Origin: Chersky-840 sp963838775
Lineage (GTDB): Bacteria; Actinomycetota; Acidimicrobiia; Acidimicrobiales; UBA8190
Assembly (NCBI GenBank): GCA_963838775.1
Contig: CAWISP010000036.1
Location: 124,001 to 188,000, forward strand
Direction of reading: 5' to 3'
Length of the DNA stretch: 64,000 nt
Shown here: positions 7,539 through 17,170 of the stretch, piece by piece
Position numbering within the stretch: the stretch's first letter is position 1
Layout: every line of letters begins with the position of its first letter
Position numbers and translations under genes: made by a program
The notes under the pieces: generated by a model
Databases searched by the model: none
Seen by the model: only the letters and a program-made list of their open reading frames with translations
What the model was told of the DNA's origin: nothing

Positions 7539-9884
7539 CTAGGGGGTCACGTCGGATCTCCTGACGCGCCGTCGTCGGCGAACGTGTCCCACAATCGGAG
7601 CGGCCACGAGGGCGAGCACGCTCACCAGCGCGAGGATGATTCCGACCGAGAACGTCTCGGGCCAGTAGTGCAGCTCCACCGTGTGGCTCCCCGGTGGGAT
7701 GTCGGCTTGCAGCATCACCTCGTTGAAGGGACGCAGTGGTAACGGCTGGCCATCGAGACTGGCGTGCCAGCCCGGCACGTCGGTGAGGCGCAGGCGCAGG
7801 ACCTGGGAGGTCGCGGCGTGGGTGGTGACCTTCCAACTCGCCGGGTCCGGATGGGTCACGGCCACGGGCGTGCCTCGGGCGTCGGCGGGAAGACCCAGCG
7901 GGGTGAGCGTGGCCAGGGCGGCGCCCGGAATCCGGTAGAGCCGCTCCGCTCCGATCCGCTCGTCGAAGACCGCGCCCTGGGGACCGGGGGTGCCGGGGGG
8001 CTCGAGAACGAATTCCACACCGTAGAGACGGCCCAACTGGGCCGTCGTCACGGCGGGACAGAAGACCGATGCCGCTTGAAAGGGCGGGGGCAGTCCCGCC
8101 GACTGTCCGCTGGCGGCGAACCACGACGCCTTGTAGGTGCGCGGTGTGAGCGGGTCGTAGACGGCGAATTCGTGAACCCCGTAGGCGAGATTCGCGTTCG
8201 GCAAGATCCCCACCTTCGGCCCCGTGGCACCGAAGCACGAGAGCACTCCCGCGCCCACGAGAGAAGATCCCACGGCCCGCTCGAGTGCCGCTGTCGTCGA
8301 CGTGGGCGCGAACGACTGCGGGCTCGAGGACCACAACGGCGCTCCCGCCACGACGAGGAAGGCCGTCTCGCAGAGCAACAGCAGCACCGCCACGGTACGA
8401 ACCGCTCGGCGTCGGAGTTGATCGGAAGCAGCCAGGAGCGGCGCGCCCCGCACCCGGAGCGTAGCCAGCCCGCCGAGGAGCACCAGGCCCACCACGGTGG
8501 CGACGGCGGGCCAGATGAAGCTCTTCGCCCGCAGGGCGGCCTGGGCGGGCGGGAGCTGTCCTCGGCCGAATAGCCACACCGCCAGCAGGGCCACGCCGGC
8601 GCCGAGAAACGCCGCGCCCGTCGAGACCCGCACGGCACGCGTCGTAAAGGAACGGACGAGGACGTCCAGGCCGACACCGGCCAAGACGGCGAGCGCAAAG
8701 GACATCGGCCCCAGGGCCCGGACCCAACGCACGTTCCCGAAGAAGGGCAGATGTCCCATCAGCGAGACCAGGGGCGACGCAAAGACGACCGCCGCCATGG
8801 CAAAGGCGACGACGGCGAATGCGACCACCTCGGGTTGTCGCCATCGTCGTGCCACCGCAACCACGGCCAGCACAACGGCGATCACCCCGACGTAGTCGGC
8901 GACGTCGGAGTAGAAGACCACCGTGGGACCGAACCACAGGATGCCGGGTCGTCCGTCGAACCACTGAAAGAACACTTGCACGAGGTAGTGCAGCGAAAGG
9001 CCCGACTCACTGACCAACGTGCGGTTGGAGCCCGGTATCAGCTGCAGCCCGGGCAGGGCGAGCGGAGCACCGAGCGCGCCTCCGGCCACCGCCGCCACGG
9101 CGAGGTCGGCGATGGGACGCAGGAGGGGCCCGGAACCCCCCAGCCATGGGGTGCGCATCACGAACAGGGCAACGAGGAACACGACCACGGCCAAGATGAG
9201 CACGACCAAGGTGTCGGGTTGACCGGCGTAGATCGCGCCGGCGACGACAACGGCCAGGAATGTGATCAGTCGGACACGCCGCCCGCCCCGGACGACGAGA
9301 ATGGCGGCCGCGAACAGCCACCCCGCCCACGACATCACCCCGGCCACGGGCCAACCCAGCCACTCCATGAAGGAACCGCCCAGTTCGAAGACGGTTCCGG
9401 CCATGGCGGACCCCAGCACCCCGAGGCCGAGGACGCGACCGAGGAAGTACGCCCCGGTGCCGGCGATGACGAGCGTCGTCACGACGCCGACGGTGTAGGC
9501 GAGGTGGAGCGGGAAGAGATACCCGATGAGCGCCGGCACGCTGAAGGCCGACGACTGCCAGTTGAAGGCGAGCGGCATCCCGAGTGCGCTGTAGGGGTTC
9601 CACAGCGGGAGGTGGCCCTGGTGTACCTGGGTCCAGGCCAGTGCCGTCCACGGGATCATCTCGCGGATCTGGTCCCCGTGCCCCGTATTCAAGACGGCGA
9701 CTCCGCGTTGACTGGTGACGCCGTAGCGGGCCAGCAGGTTGTACGGACCCAACGACGCACCGTGCACGATCGCCGGTGCGAGGACGCAGCACCCGGCGGC
9801 CACCACCCATGCCAGGCCCAGCAGGTCGGGCCAGCGCGCCGACAGTCGCGCCCTCCGGGTGCTCGACACGGTGCTGTGTGTCAC
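7539..9884 (-). CDS. YfhO-like GT-C membrane protein (copy 2)
   Basis: 781 aa from a GTG start that overlaps the upstream paralogue's TGA (GTGA at 9881-9884); the frame is open upstream of it. An early hydrophobic span is followed by the extracytoplasmic block with DQIREMIPWT from residue 71, HQGHLPLWNPYS, MPLAFNWQ, then about ten further hydrophobic spans. The C-terminal beta-rich domain has RLTDVPGWHASLDGQPLPL and HYWPETF. Expected role: transfer of a lipid-phosphate-linked sugar on the outer membrane face. It differs from copy 3 mainly in the central segment and in the middle of the C-terminal domain, suggesting distinct acceptors (inference). Confidence 0.9.
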   Translation of the reverse strand: MTHSTVSSTRRARLSARWPDLLGLAWVVAAGCCVLAPAIVHGASLGPYNLLARYGVTSQRGVAVLNTGHGDQIREMIPWTALAWTQVHQGHLPLWNPYSALGMPLAFNWQSSAFSVPALIGYLFPLHLAYTVGVVTTLVIAGTGAYFLGRVLGLGVLGSAMAGTVFELGGSFMEWLGWPVAGVMSWAGWLFAAAILVVRGGRRVRLITFLAVVVAGAIYAGQPDTLVVLILAVVVFLVALFVMRTPWLGGSGPLLRPIADLAVAAVAGGALGAPLALPGLQLIPGSNRTLVSESGLSLHYLVQVFFQWFDGRPGILWFGPTVVFYSDVADYVGVIAVVLAVVAVARRWRQPEVVAFAVVAFAMAAVVFASPLVSLMGHLPFFGNVRWVRALGPMSFALAVLAGVGLDVLVRSFTTRAVRVSTGAAFLGAGVALLAVWLFGRGQLPPAQAALRAKSFIWPAVATVVGLVLLGGLATLRVRGAPLLAASDQLRRRAVRTVAVLLLLCETAFLVVAGAPLWSSSPQSFAPTSTTAALERAVGSSLVGAGVLSCFGATGPKVGILPNANLAYGVHEFAVYDPLTPRTYKASWFAASGQSAGLPPPFQAASVFCPAVTTAQLGRLYGVEFVLEPPGTPGPQGAVFDERIGAERLYRIPGAALATLTPLGLPADARGTPVAVTHPDPASWKVTTHAATSQVLRLRLTDVPGWHASLDGQPLPLRPFNEVMLQADIPPGSHTVELHYWPETFSVGIILALVSVLALVAAPIVGHVRRRRRVRRSDVTP

Positions 9885-12415
9885 GCAGGCGTGGGTTTCC
9901 GGGTGTGGTGGCCCCGAGACCGAGGGGACCGCCCGCGGCGAGCCCTTCCCACGAGGAGTGTCCCGCACAGACCCACACCACTGGCGGCGGCGAGCACGAG
10001 CCCTACGGTGAAGGTGTCGGGCCAGTAGTGGAGCTCGACGGTATGGGTTCCCGCCGGGATGCGTGCTTGGAACATGACGCTCGACAGGGGCAGGAGGGCG
10101 AGGGGTCGGCCGTCGATCGTGGCGTGCCACCCCGGCAGATCGGTGAGATGGAGACGCAGGACCTGGCGGCTCGACGCGTGGGTCACGAGGTTCCAGTTCG
10201 CCGGACCGGGACGGGTGACGGCTACAGGGGTGCCCGGGGCGTCGACACCCGGGAGGGCGCCGTCGGCCGGTGCGTCGGTCAGTGTGGCGGTGGCGGCCCC
10301 CGGGATCCGGTACAGGTCTTCGTCACCGACCGTCCGGGCGAAGACTCCACCGTGGGGACCCGGTGCTCCGTGGGGCTCGAGGACATACCCGACCCCGTAG
10401 CGGCGCGCCATCGTGGCCGTCGTCACCGACGGGCAGTAGATGAAGACCCCGGGGGGACCCGCCGGCCGTCCGGTGGCGGCCTTCCAGCTGCGGAAGTAGG
10501 CCAGAGGGACCATCGGGTCGTACGAGGCCAGCTCCCGCACGCCGTAGGCGGCGTTGACGTTTTGCCGGATCCCGAGCTGGTTGAAGCCGATGCAGGTGGG
10601 TGTCCCGAAGGCCACCAGCGACGAGCCCACGGTGCGCTCGAGGGTGACCACGGCCGGAGTGGGGGAGAGCCCCGTGGCACTCGAGGACCATAGGGGGGCG
10701 CCGGCGGCGACGAGGAAGGCGGTCTCGCCCGCCAGCAGCACCGCCGCGGCCCACGTGCCGGGGCCAACGCGTGGACGCCTCCTCGTCCCGTCGGCGCCGG
10801 AGCCCGCTGGGCGGGCCAAGACGAGCCCCACGACCGTCCCCGCACCGATCAGAATCGCGACCACGGGCCATACGAAGCTCTTGGCCCGGATGGCGGCGTC
10901 GGCGGGGGGGACGTGACCGCGTCCGAACAGCCACAGTGCGAGCACGACGACGACGGCGAGGGCGAACCCCGCACCCAGCCAACGTTGAACGCGACGGCTG
11001 GTGCCGGAACGAACCACGACGTCTGCGCCCACCCCGGCCAGGACCGCCAACGCGAAGCCCATCAGTGTCAGGGCGCGGAACCACAGGATGCCTCCCAGGT
11101 GGAAGGGGAGGTGGTCGAGGACCGACACCACCGGGGGGGCGAAGACGATGGCGGTCATGACAACGGCGATGGCGCCGAACGCCAGCACTTCGGGTTGGCG
11201 GCGGCGCATCGTCAGCGCCGCCACACCGAGCACGATGGCGATCACCCCGACATAGGCCGCCACGTCGATGTAAAGGAAGCGATCGGAGAACCATCGGCTC
11301 CCCGACACGGCGAGACCGTCGAAACCCTGGAACACGACGCCGATGAGATTGTGCAGTGGCAGCGCCTGGGCCAGCGTCGCCTTCCCGGTGTAGGAGGGCT
11401 GGCCCCCTCGGACTTGGCGGATCGAGAGGCCTCCGACCTGGATGCCCGGGAGCAGAAGCGGGGCACCCAGGGCGGCACCGGCGGCTCCCGCCACGACCAG
11501 GTCGACGAGAGGTCGGAGGATCGGGCCTGAGGCCTTGCGACGGACTCGGAGCCCCAGCACGACCACGACGAACACCGCCATGGCGATGGCCACGAAGACC
11601 AGGCCCTCGGGCTCACCGGCGTAGATCACACACGCCAGCACGACGGCGAAGAAGGTCACGGCGCGAGCGCGATGACGACCCCTGATGACCAGGATCAGAG
11701 CGACGAAGAGCCATCCGGCCCAAGACATCACCGCACCGAAGGACCACCCCACGAGCGCGAACAACGAGCCGCTCAGCTCGTACACGGTGGCCGCCATCGT
11801 GCAGCCCAGCACACCCAGTCCCAGCATCCGACCCAGGACGTACACGCCGGTCCCCGCGATGGCCAGCGTGACGAGCACCTGGACCGTATAGGCGAGGTGG
11901 AGCGGTACCAGGTAGCCGAGAAGGGCGGGGACGCTGAAGGTCGCCGATTCCCAGTTGAACGCTAACGGCATGCCCAGCGCGTTGTACGGATCCCACAGGG
12001 GGAGATGGCCGTGATGAACCTCGGTCCACGCCAGATTCGTGAACGGGATGAAGAAGTTGATCTGATCGCTCGACTGGAGATTGTGCACGGTGACCCCGGA
12101 CTGCTGGGTGAGGCCGTAGAAGGTCTGGATGTCGTAGTTCCCGAGCGACAAACCGTGCACCAGCGCCGGGGTCAGGGTCGCGCCGGCCGCAACCAGGACC
12201 CACACCACACCCAGGATGTCCGGCCCCCACGCACGCAGGCGGGGGAGCCCGCTCCCTCCGCGCCGACCCAGGGCAGTTCCTTCGGGCCCGGTCGGGTCGG
12301 GACCGGAGAGGGTCGAGGGTCCGGCCTCGAGGGAGCGCGCCCCGGTCTTTGCCGACCCGCCAGCTCCCCCCGCCATCCTTCTCCCTGTGTCCCCCACCGG
12401 TGCCTCTGGGCGCAC
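9881..12415 (-). CDS. YfhO-like GT-C membrane protein (copy 3)
   Basis: Up to 844 aa from GTG 12415; an in-frame ATG at 12376 is a good alternative, because the first 60 residues are polar, Gly/Pro-rich and absent from the other copies. It carries DQINFFIPFT, HHGHLPLWDPYN, MPLAFNWE (Glu where most copies have Gln), the YELSG span, a long membrane domain and the C-terminal DLPGWHATIDGRPLAL and HYWPDTF motifs. First gene of a minus-strand pair with copy 2 and divergent from the GT2-methyltransferase gene at 12594. Biochemical activity is inferred from the family only. Confidence 0.9.
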   Translation of the reverse strand: MRPEAPVGDTGRRMAGGAGGSAKTGARSLEAGPSTLSGPDPTGPEGTALGRRGGSGLPRLRAWGPDILGVVWVLVAAGATLTPALVHGLSLGNYDIQTFYGLTQQSGVTVHNLQSSDQINFFIPFTNLAWTEVHHGHLPLWDPYNALGMPLAFNWESATFSVPALLGYLVPLHLAYTVQVLVTLAIAGTGVYVLGRMLGLGVLGCTMAATVYELSGSLFALVGWSFGAVMSWAGWLFVALILVIRGRHRARAVTFFAVVLACVIYAGEPEGLVFVAIAMAVFVVVVLGLRVRRKASGPILRPLVDLVVAGAAGAALGAPLLLPGIQVGGLSIRQVRGGQPSYTGKATLAQALPLHNLIGVVFQGFDGLAVSGSRWFSDRFLYIDVAAYVGVIAIVLGVAALTMRRRQPEVLAFGAIAVVMTAIVFAPPVVSVLDHLPFHLGGILWFRALTLMGFALAVLAGVGADVVVRSGTSRRVQRWLGAGFALAVVVVLALWLFGRGHVPPADAAIRAKSFVWPVVAILIGAGTVVGLVLARPAGSGADGTRRRPRVGPGTWAAAVLLAGETAFLVAAGAPLWSSSATGLSPTPAVVTLERTVGSSLVAFGTPTCIGFNQLGIRQNVNAAYGVRELASYDPMVPLAYFRSWKAATGRPAGPPGVFIYCPSVTTATMARRYGVGYVLEPHGAPGPHGGVFARTVGDEDLYRIPGAATATLTDAPADGALPGVDAPGTPVAVTRPGPANWNLVTHASSRQVLRLHLTDLPGWHATIDGRPLALLPLSSVMFQARIPAGTHTVELHYWPDTFTVGLVLAAASGVGLCGTLLVGRARRGRSPRSRGHHTRKPTPA

Positions 12416-12593
12416 TCGAACGGTTCAGGGTATCGCACGACCAGGTCAGGACCACGGTCGCTCACGCCCGCCGGACATCGTCGTTCGGGCGATGTTTTCG
12501 CCGTTGGCCCAGGTGGGCGAGTCCTCACCGTGGACCGGGGGTGGCCGGTGCGGGTATCTTGGTGGGAGGGTCCGGGTTCTTGGGGGGCAAGAC

Positions 12594-14030
12594 ATGAAGC
12601 GGATCGGCATCCTGATCGTCGCCTACAACGCAGCGTCGACGCTGGCGTCGGTGCTCGACCGTATCCGGCCCGAATTCGCCGAACGGGTGACGGAGATCCT
12701 TGTCTGCGACGACCACAGCAAGGACGCCACCTACCTGGTGGGTCTCGGGTACAAGCAACTGATGCCCGATCTGCCCCTGACCGTCATCCGCCACCCGATG
12801 AACTTCGGCTACGGGGGCAACCAGAAAGCCGGCTACCAGTGGGCGTTGGATCACGACCTCGACATCGTGGTCCTGCTCCATGGCGACGGCCAGTACGCAC
12901 CAGAGATCCTGGACCAGATCGTGGCCCCGCTCGAGAACGACGAATGCGATGCCGTGCTCGGCTCGCGGATGTTGGAGCCGGGTTCAGCGCGACGGGGTGG
13001 CATGCCGGCCTACAAATATGTCGGCAACCGTATTCTCACCAAGGCCCAGAACGCATTGGTGGGGACGTCACTCTCCGAGTGGCACAGCGGCTATCGCGCC
13101 TACTCGGTTCGGGCATTGCGCGACATCCCGTTCCAATCGAACTCCGACGGATTCGTCTTCGACACCGAGATCATCACGCAACTGGTCGAGTCGGGTAAGC
13201 GCATCGTCGAGGTTCCCATTCCGACCTATTACGGCGACGAGATCTGCTACGTGAACGGGCTGGGGTACGCCCGTGACGTGATGCGCCACGTGGTGCGCTA
13301 CCGGATGCACAAGATGGGCTTGGGGTCAGGTGATGCCACCTTCGTGGAACAGCAGTACGAGCTAAAGCACGACGAAGAGACCTCCCACGGTGTGATCAGG
13401 GATTGGCTGCGGTCGCGCCGCGACCTCGACATCCTCGATCTGGGGTGTGCCGAAGGCGTCGTGAGCCTCCAACTCGTCGAACAGGGCAATCGTGTCACCG
13501 GCGTCGATCGAGACGAATGGCCGAAAGTGGCGGGAAAACTTGATCGCTTCGTCACCGCCGATCTCGACGACGGGCTGCCGGCCGAGATCGACCAGCAGTA
13601 CGACATCGTCCTCGCCGCCGACATCCTGGAACACCTCCGAGAACCGGGCATGCTCCTCACCCAGGTACGAGAGCATCTCGCTCCGAACGGCTGGGTGCTC
13701 GTGAGCATTCCCAATGCGGTGCACTGGTACCCACGGTTGCGGATGCTCTTCGGCCGCTTCGATTACGACCGCCGGGGCATTCTCGATCGTGGCCATCTGC
13801 GATTCTTCACTCGACGCAGTTTCGAACGTCTGGCCCGTTCCACGGGGTTGCTGGTGACGCGCTGCCAAGCCGTGGGCCTGCCGCTGGAGATCCTCAACCG
13901 GGGTGGGGGCGAGAATCCCGTGTCGCAGAAGGTGCCGCTGCGGATCCTGGCCCTTCTCGATCGTGTCATCACGCGGCTCTGGCCCAACCTGTTCGCCTAC
14001 CAGTACGTCATGCGGCTCGAGAAGAAGTAG
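12594..14030 (+). CDS. GT2 glycosyltransferase fused to SAM methyltransferase
   Basis: 478 aa. ATG 12594 is preceded by a GGGGGG tract six bases upstream and begins the GT-A fold directly (MKRIGILIVAYNA). Residues 1-240 show DDHSKDATY, HGDGQY and the conserved WHSGYRAYS segment of DPM-type GT2 enzymes. From about residue 265 a class I methyltransferase begins (DILDLGCAEG, then AADILEHLREPG and RRSFERLARSTG). The two reactions are therefore tethered in one cytoplasmic polypeptide, suggesting a methylated sugar or methyl-capped lipid-linked product (inference). The 3' end overlaps the convergent YfhO-like copy 4 by 23 bp. Confidence 0.92.
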   Translation: MKRIGILIVAYNAASTLASVLDRIRPEFAERVTEILVCDDHSKDATYLVGLGYKQLMPDLPLTVIRHPMNFGYGGNQKAGYQWALDHDLDIVVLLHGDGQYAPEILDQIVAPLENDECDAVLGSRMLEPGSARRGGMPAYKYVGNRILTKAQNALVGTSLSEWHSGYRAYSVRALRDIPFQSNSDGFVFDTEIITQLVESGKRIVEVPIPTYYGDEICYVNGLGYARDVMRHVVRYRMHKMGLGSGDATFVEQQYELKHDEETSHGVIRDWLRSRRDLDILDLGCAEGVVSLQLVEQGNRVTGVDRDEWPKVAGKLDRFVTADLDDGLPAEIDQQYDIVLAADILEHLREPGMLLTQVREHLAPNGWVLVSIPNAVHWYPRLRMLFGRFDYDRRGILDRGHLRFFTRRSFERLARSTGLLVTRCQAVGLPLEILNRGGGENPVSQKVPLRILALLDRVITRLWPNLFAYQYVMRLEKK

Positions 14031-16209
14031 GGGCGCGGCCTCGCTTCCGCCGGCGTGCACCGGACACGACCGGGACGGCGAGGGCCACCACGGTCACACC
14101 GGCCACGGCCAGGCCTAGGTTGAACGTATCGGGCCAGTAGTGCAGCTCGATTTGGTGGCGACCTGGCGGAATCCGTGCCTGGAGCATCACGCCCGCGAAT
14201 CGACTCAGTGCGAGGGCACGCCCGTCGATGCTGGCGTGCCAGCCCGGCACGTTGGTGAGCCGCAGCCGCAACACCCTTGGCCCCGGCGCGTTGGTCGTGA
14301 GCTTCCACGACGCGGGCCCGGGACGGGTGACTGCCACCGCCGTTCCCGGTGCGTCGAGCCCCGGCAGTCTCCCGCCCGCGCCCAGCACACTCACGGTGGC
14401 CGGGCTCGCCCCGGGAATACGGTAGAGGTCCACGTTGCGCAGCTTGATGTTCTTCACGAACACGGCACCGGACGGGCCGCGAAAACCCGTGGGCTCGATG
14501 ACGAACCCCACGCCGTAGCGGCGGGCCAGCCGGGCGGAGGTCAGCGCGGGGCAGAAGATCAAGGGGGATACAGACGGGCCCGCGGGGGTGCCGGCAGCCG
14601 CGGTCCAAGACTCGAAATAGGCATGGGGGACGACGGGGTCGTAGACGGCGAACTCCTGAAGCCCATAGGTGAGATTCTCGTTCTGGGTGATGCCCGGGGA
14701 CTTCGGGAAACAGTCGTGCGTGCCCAAACCGAGCACCGCCGTTCCGACGTCCTGCTTGAGGGCCCACGCGAAACCACCCCGGGGAGGCGGTGACAGGGGT
14801 ATCGGCGCCAACTTCCACAGTGGTGCCACCGAGGCGGCGAGGAACGCTGTCTCGCAGGCGAGCAGTGCCACTCCCGCCCATCGCCCGAGGCGCCGGGAGA
14901 AGCCGCGCCCGCCGCCGACGGGGCGCGCCCACCGTCGGGGCAAGGTCGCAAGGAGCCCCACCACTGCCAGGCCGAGCACGACCTGGGCTACGGGCCAGCC
15001 CAGTCGCCCCGTGGTGAACACGGTCAGGAGGGCCACGCAGGCCGCCACGAACGAGACCGCGGCCCAGACCTGTACCCGTCGGTCGGCATGCGATCGGACC
15101 AGGACGTCCAACCCGATGCCAGCGGGCACGGCGAGGGCGAAGACCATGGCCACCGTCGCCCATTCCCAGTGCACGTTCCCGAGAAACGGAAGCCGGTTCA
15201 TCACCGATTCCACCGGGGCGGAGAAGGCGAGCAGCGCCATGACGAGCGCGGCGGCCAAAAAAGCGATGAGCGAGGGCCGCCTCCAACGCCATGCGACCGC
15301 GGTGATGACCAGGGCCACCCCGATGACCCCCATGGCCCTCAGGTAACCCATGAAGTCATGGAAGGGAATGGCTTGGCGGTTGATCCCCGCCAGTCCCCGC
15401 ACGTTGTTGATGGACCCCTGGATGACCTGGACCCCGGGGAGGACGAGCGGCGCGGCCAGGGCCAGCCCGGCCACCGCCGCCACCACCAGATCGAAGGCGG
15501 GCCGCAGGACGGGACCGCCGGCTCCGAGCCGCTGGCGACGCGCCATGAGAAACACGACCAGAAACACGACGAGTGCCACCCCGAGCAAGACCACCGTCTC
15601 GGGATGTCCGGCGTAGAGGGCAAGGGCGAACACGACGGCGAAGCTCGCCATGGCGCCGGCACGGCGTCGTCCCCGGATGACGACGATCGCAGCCGCGAAC
15701 AACCACCCCGCCCACGACATCACCCCCGCCACGGGCCATCCCAACCAACCCATGAACGTGGCGCTCAGCTCGTAGACGGTGGCGGCCATGGCACACCCGA
15801 GGATCCCCAGGCCGAGCACTCGACCGAGGACGTACACGCCGGATCCCGCGATCACGAGCGTGACGAACATCTGGGTCACGAACGCGAGGTGGAGAGGAAC
15901 CAGGTAACTCACGAGCGCAGGCACACTAAATGCCGCCGACTGCCAGTTGAATGCCAGCGGCATCCCCAGCGCGCTGTACGGGTTCCACAGGGGGAGGTGA
16001 CCCTGGTGCACCTCGGTCCAGGTGAGGTGGGTCGACGGGATGAAGAAGTCGAGCTGGTCCCCGCCGAAGGGGCTGTAGAACGATGCGCCGTGGGCCAGGG
16101 GCGGTGCGAGGACCGAAACGGCGAGCACGACGACCCAGCCGATGCCCAGAGCGTCAGGAACCCAAGGTCGGGCGCGAGGCCGGCCACGAACGGCCGGCGC
16201 CGTGGTCAA
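14008..16209 (-). CDS. YfhO-like GT-C membrane protein, shortened form (copy 4)
   Basis: 733 aa from TTG, which overlaps the stop of the upstream gene (TTGA, 16206-16209). Core motifs are intact: DQLDFFIPST at residue 51, HQGHLPLWNPYS, MPLAFNWQ, then DVPGWHAS-like NVPGWHASIDGRALAL and HYWPDTF. Relative to the others it lacks about 20 residues of the first extracytoplasmic loop (the LLxRYGLTxQxGVxVHN stretch). It also lacks most of the FQGFDG segment before the middle membrane spans. Because the frame and flanking motifs are clean, this looks like genuine structural variation that probably alters specificity (inference). Confidence 0.9.
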   Translation of the reverse strand: MTTAPAVRGRPRARPWVPDALGIGWVVVLAVSVLAPPLAHGASFYSPFGGDQLDFFIPSTHLTWTEVHQGHLPLWNPYSALGMPLAFNWQSAAFSVPALVSYLVPLHLAFVTQMFVTLVIAGSGVYVLGRVLGLGILGCAMAATVYELSATFMGWLGWPVAGVMSWAGWLFAAAIVVIRGRRRAGAMASFAVVFALALYAGHPETVVLLGVALVVFLVVFLMARRQRLGAGGPVLRPAFDLVVAAVAGLALAAPLVLPGVQVIQGSINNVRGLAGINRQAIPFHDFMGYLRAMGVIGVALVITAVAWRWRRPSLIAFLAAALVMALLAFSAPVESVMNRLPFLGNVHWEWATVAMVFALAVPAGIGLDVLVRSHADRRVQVWAAVSFVAACVALLTVFTTGRLGWPVAQVVLGLAVVGLLATLPRRWARPVGGGRGFSRRLGRWAGVALLACETAFLAASVAPLWKLAPIPLSPPPRGGFAWALKQDVGTAVLGLGTHDCFPKSPGITQNENLTYGLQEFAVYDPVVPHAYFESWTAAAGTPAGPSVSPLIFCPALTSARLARRYGVGFVIEPTGFRGPSGAVFVKNIKLRNVDLYRIPGASPATVSVLGAGGRLPGLDAPGTAVAVTRPGPASWKLTTNAPGPRVLRLRLTNVPGWHASIDGRALALSRFAGVMLQARIPPGRHQIELHYWPDTFNLGLAVAGVTVVALAVPVVSGARRRKRGRAPTSSRAA

Positions 16210-17015
16210 AGAAACTCCCGGTAGAACTCGGGGTCACGCTCGATCTTGGCGAAGACCTCGTCGCGCAGACGCTCGGCCGTCGCTGCCGTCCGAGCATGGT
16301 GTCGCTGCGCCCGTGCCTTGTTGCGCCGTCTGAGGAGGCGCGCTACACCCGGTATGCGCTTGGCGCGTGTGTTGACGCGCGGGATGTCGCGCAGGTCCAC
16401 CCGGCCGACGGCCCACCGGAAGCCGGCACCATGGTGGTAGACGATGCCCCCGTAGATGCCGAACCACAGCGGATGGAGATTGATGCGGTTACTGCGCAGC
16501 AGCGGAGTCCAGGAGTCCCCGGAGCGCTCCAAGGCCCGCAGCAGGTTCCCACCGACGTCAGTCGTGAGTCGCCCGTTCTCCGCCTCCCAGCAGAATCCCG
16601 GAGACCAATCCCCATGCAGCCTCTCCCAGTCGCGTACTCGCACCGCGCAGAAGGCAGGGTGCGGTTGGGTGTCGATGGCGTTCTCATCCCGTCGCACGGC
16701 GACGAGCGTCGAATGGTCGAGCGCCGCGCGCACGGTCGGCATGGGATCGACAATGGGGAACCCGTCACCGTCGAGAAAGATCATGATGTCGTCGGGTTGC
16801 GCGTCCGCACTGATCTCGGCGGCCAGGAGATTTAGCTTCCCCGGGTGCTGTCCGCCGGCAGGCACGATTCGGTCGAAGCTTGCACTGTGGTCACCATCGA
16901 CGTCCTGGAGGTTGGCGTAGACGCGGAACGGCTCGGAGATCGTTCGGTGCAGGAACGACGACTGCACGCCGATCCAACGCGCCGAACCGACATGCACGGT
17001 AGCGACGTAGATCAC
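16206..17015 (-). CDS. Glycosyltransferase-like protein with DGD motif
   Basis: 269 aa from ATG. The N-terminus (MIYVATVHVGSARWI, then LNLLAAEISAD) and MIFLDGDGFPIVDP resemble the nucleotide-sugar and metal-binding core of GT-A enzymes. The segment after it (VAVRRDEN, WEAENGRLTTDVGGNLL, NLHPLWFGIYGGIVYHHGAGF) resembles uncharacterised bacterial sugar-transferase-like proteins. No signal peptide or membrane span is seen, so it is probably cytoplasmic. Its stop overlaps the TTG start of YfhO-like copy 4, so the two are co-translated. Specific activity is unknown. Confidence 0.75.
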   Translation of the reverse strand: MIYVATVHVGSARWIGVQSSFLHRTISEPFRVYANLQDVDGDHSASFDRIVPAGGQHPGKLNLLAAEISADAQPDDIMIFLDGDGFPIVDPMPTVRAALDHSTLVAVRRDENAIDTQPHPAFCAVRVRDWERLHGDWSPGFCWEAENGRLTTDVGGNLLRALERSGDSWTPLLRSNRINLHPLWFGIYGGIVYHHGAGFRWAVGRVDLRDIPRVNTRAKRIPGVARLLRRRNKARAQRHHARTAATAERLRDEVFAKIERDPEFYREFL

Positions 17016-17170
17016 GTTCCGATCCCTCTGTTGAGGACGCGCACCATGGTGACCCTAGGCGTGAGCCACGGTGATGTCAGGCTCCTCGTCCCGACGCGAC
17101 CACTGTCGCCGGCTGACCGGGCCGTGCCACAGCCCACGTGAACGTGCGGCGATTGTCGAAGACGTGACCC

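Noticed and set aside
7105..8964. 619-codon minus-strand frame overlapping the lipoprotein and YfhO-like copy 2
   Set aside because: Out-of-frame reading through a real membrane-protein gene; Arg/Gly-rich and without motifs.
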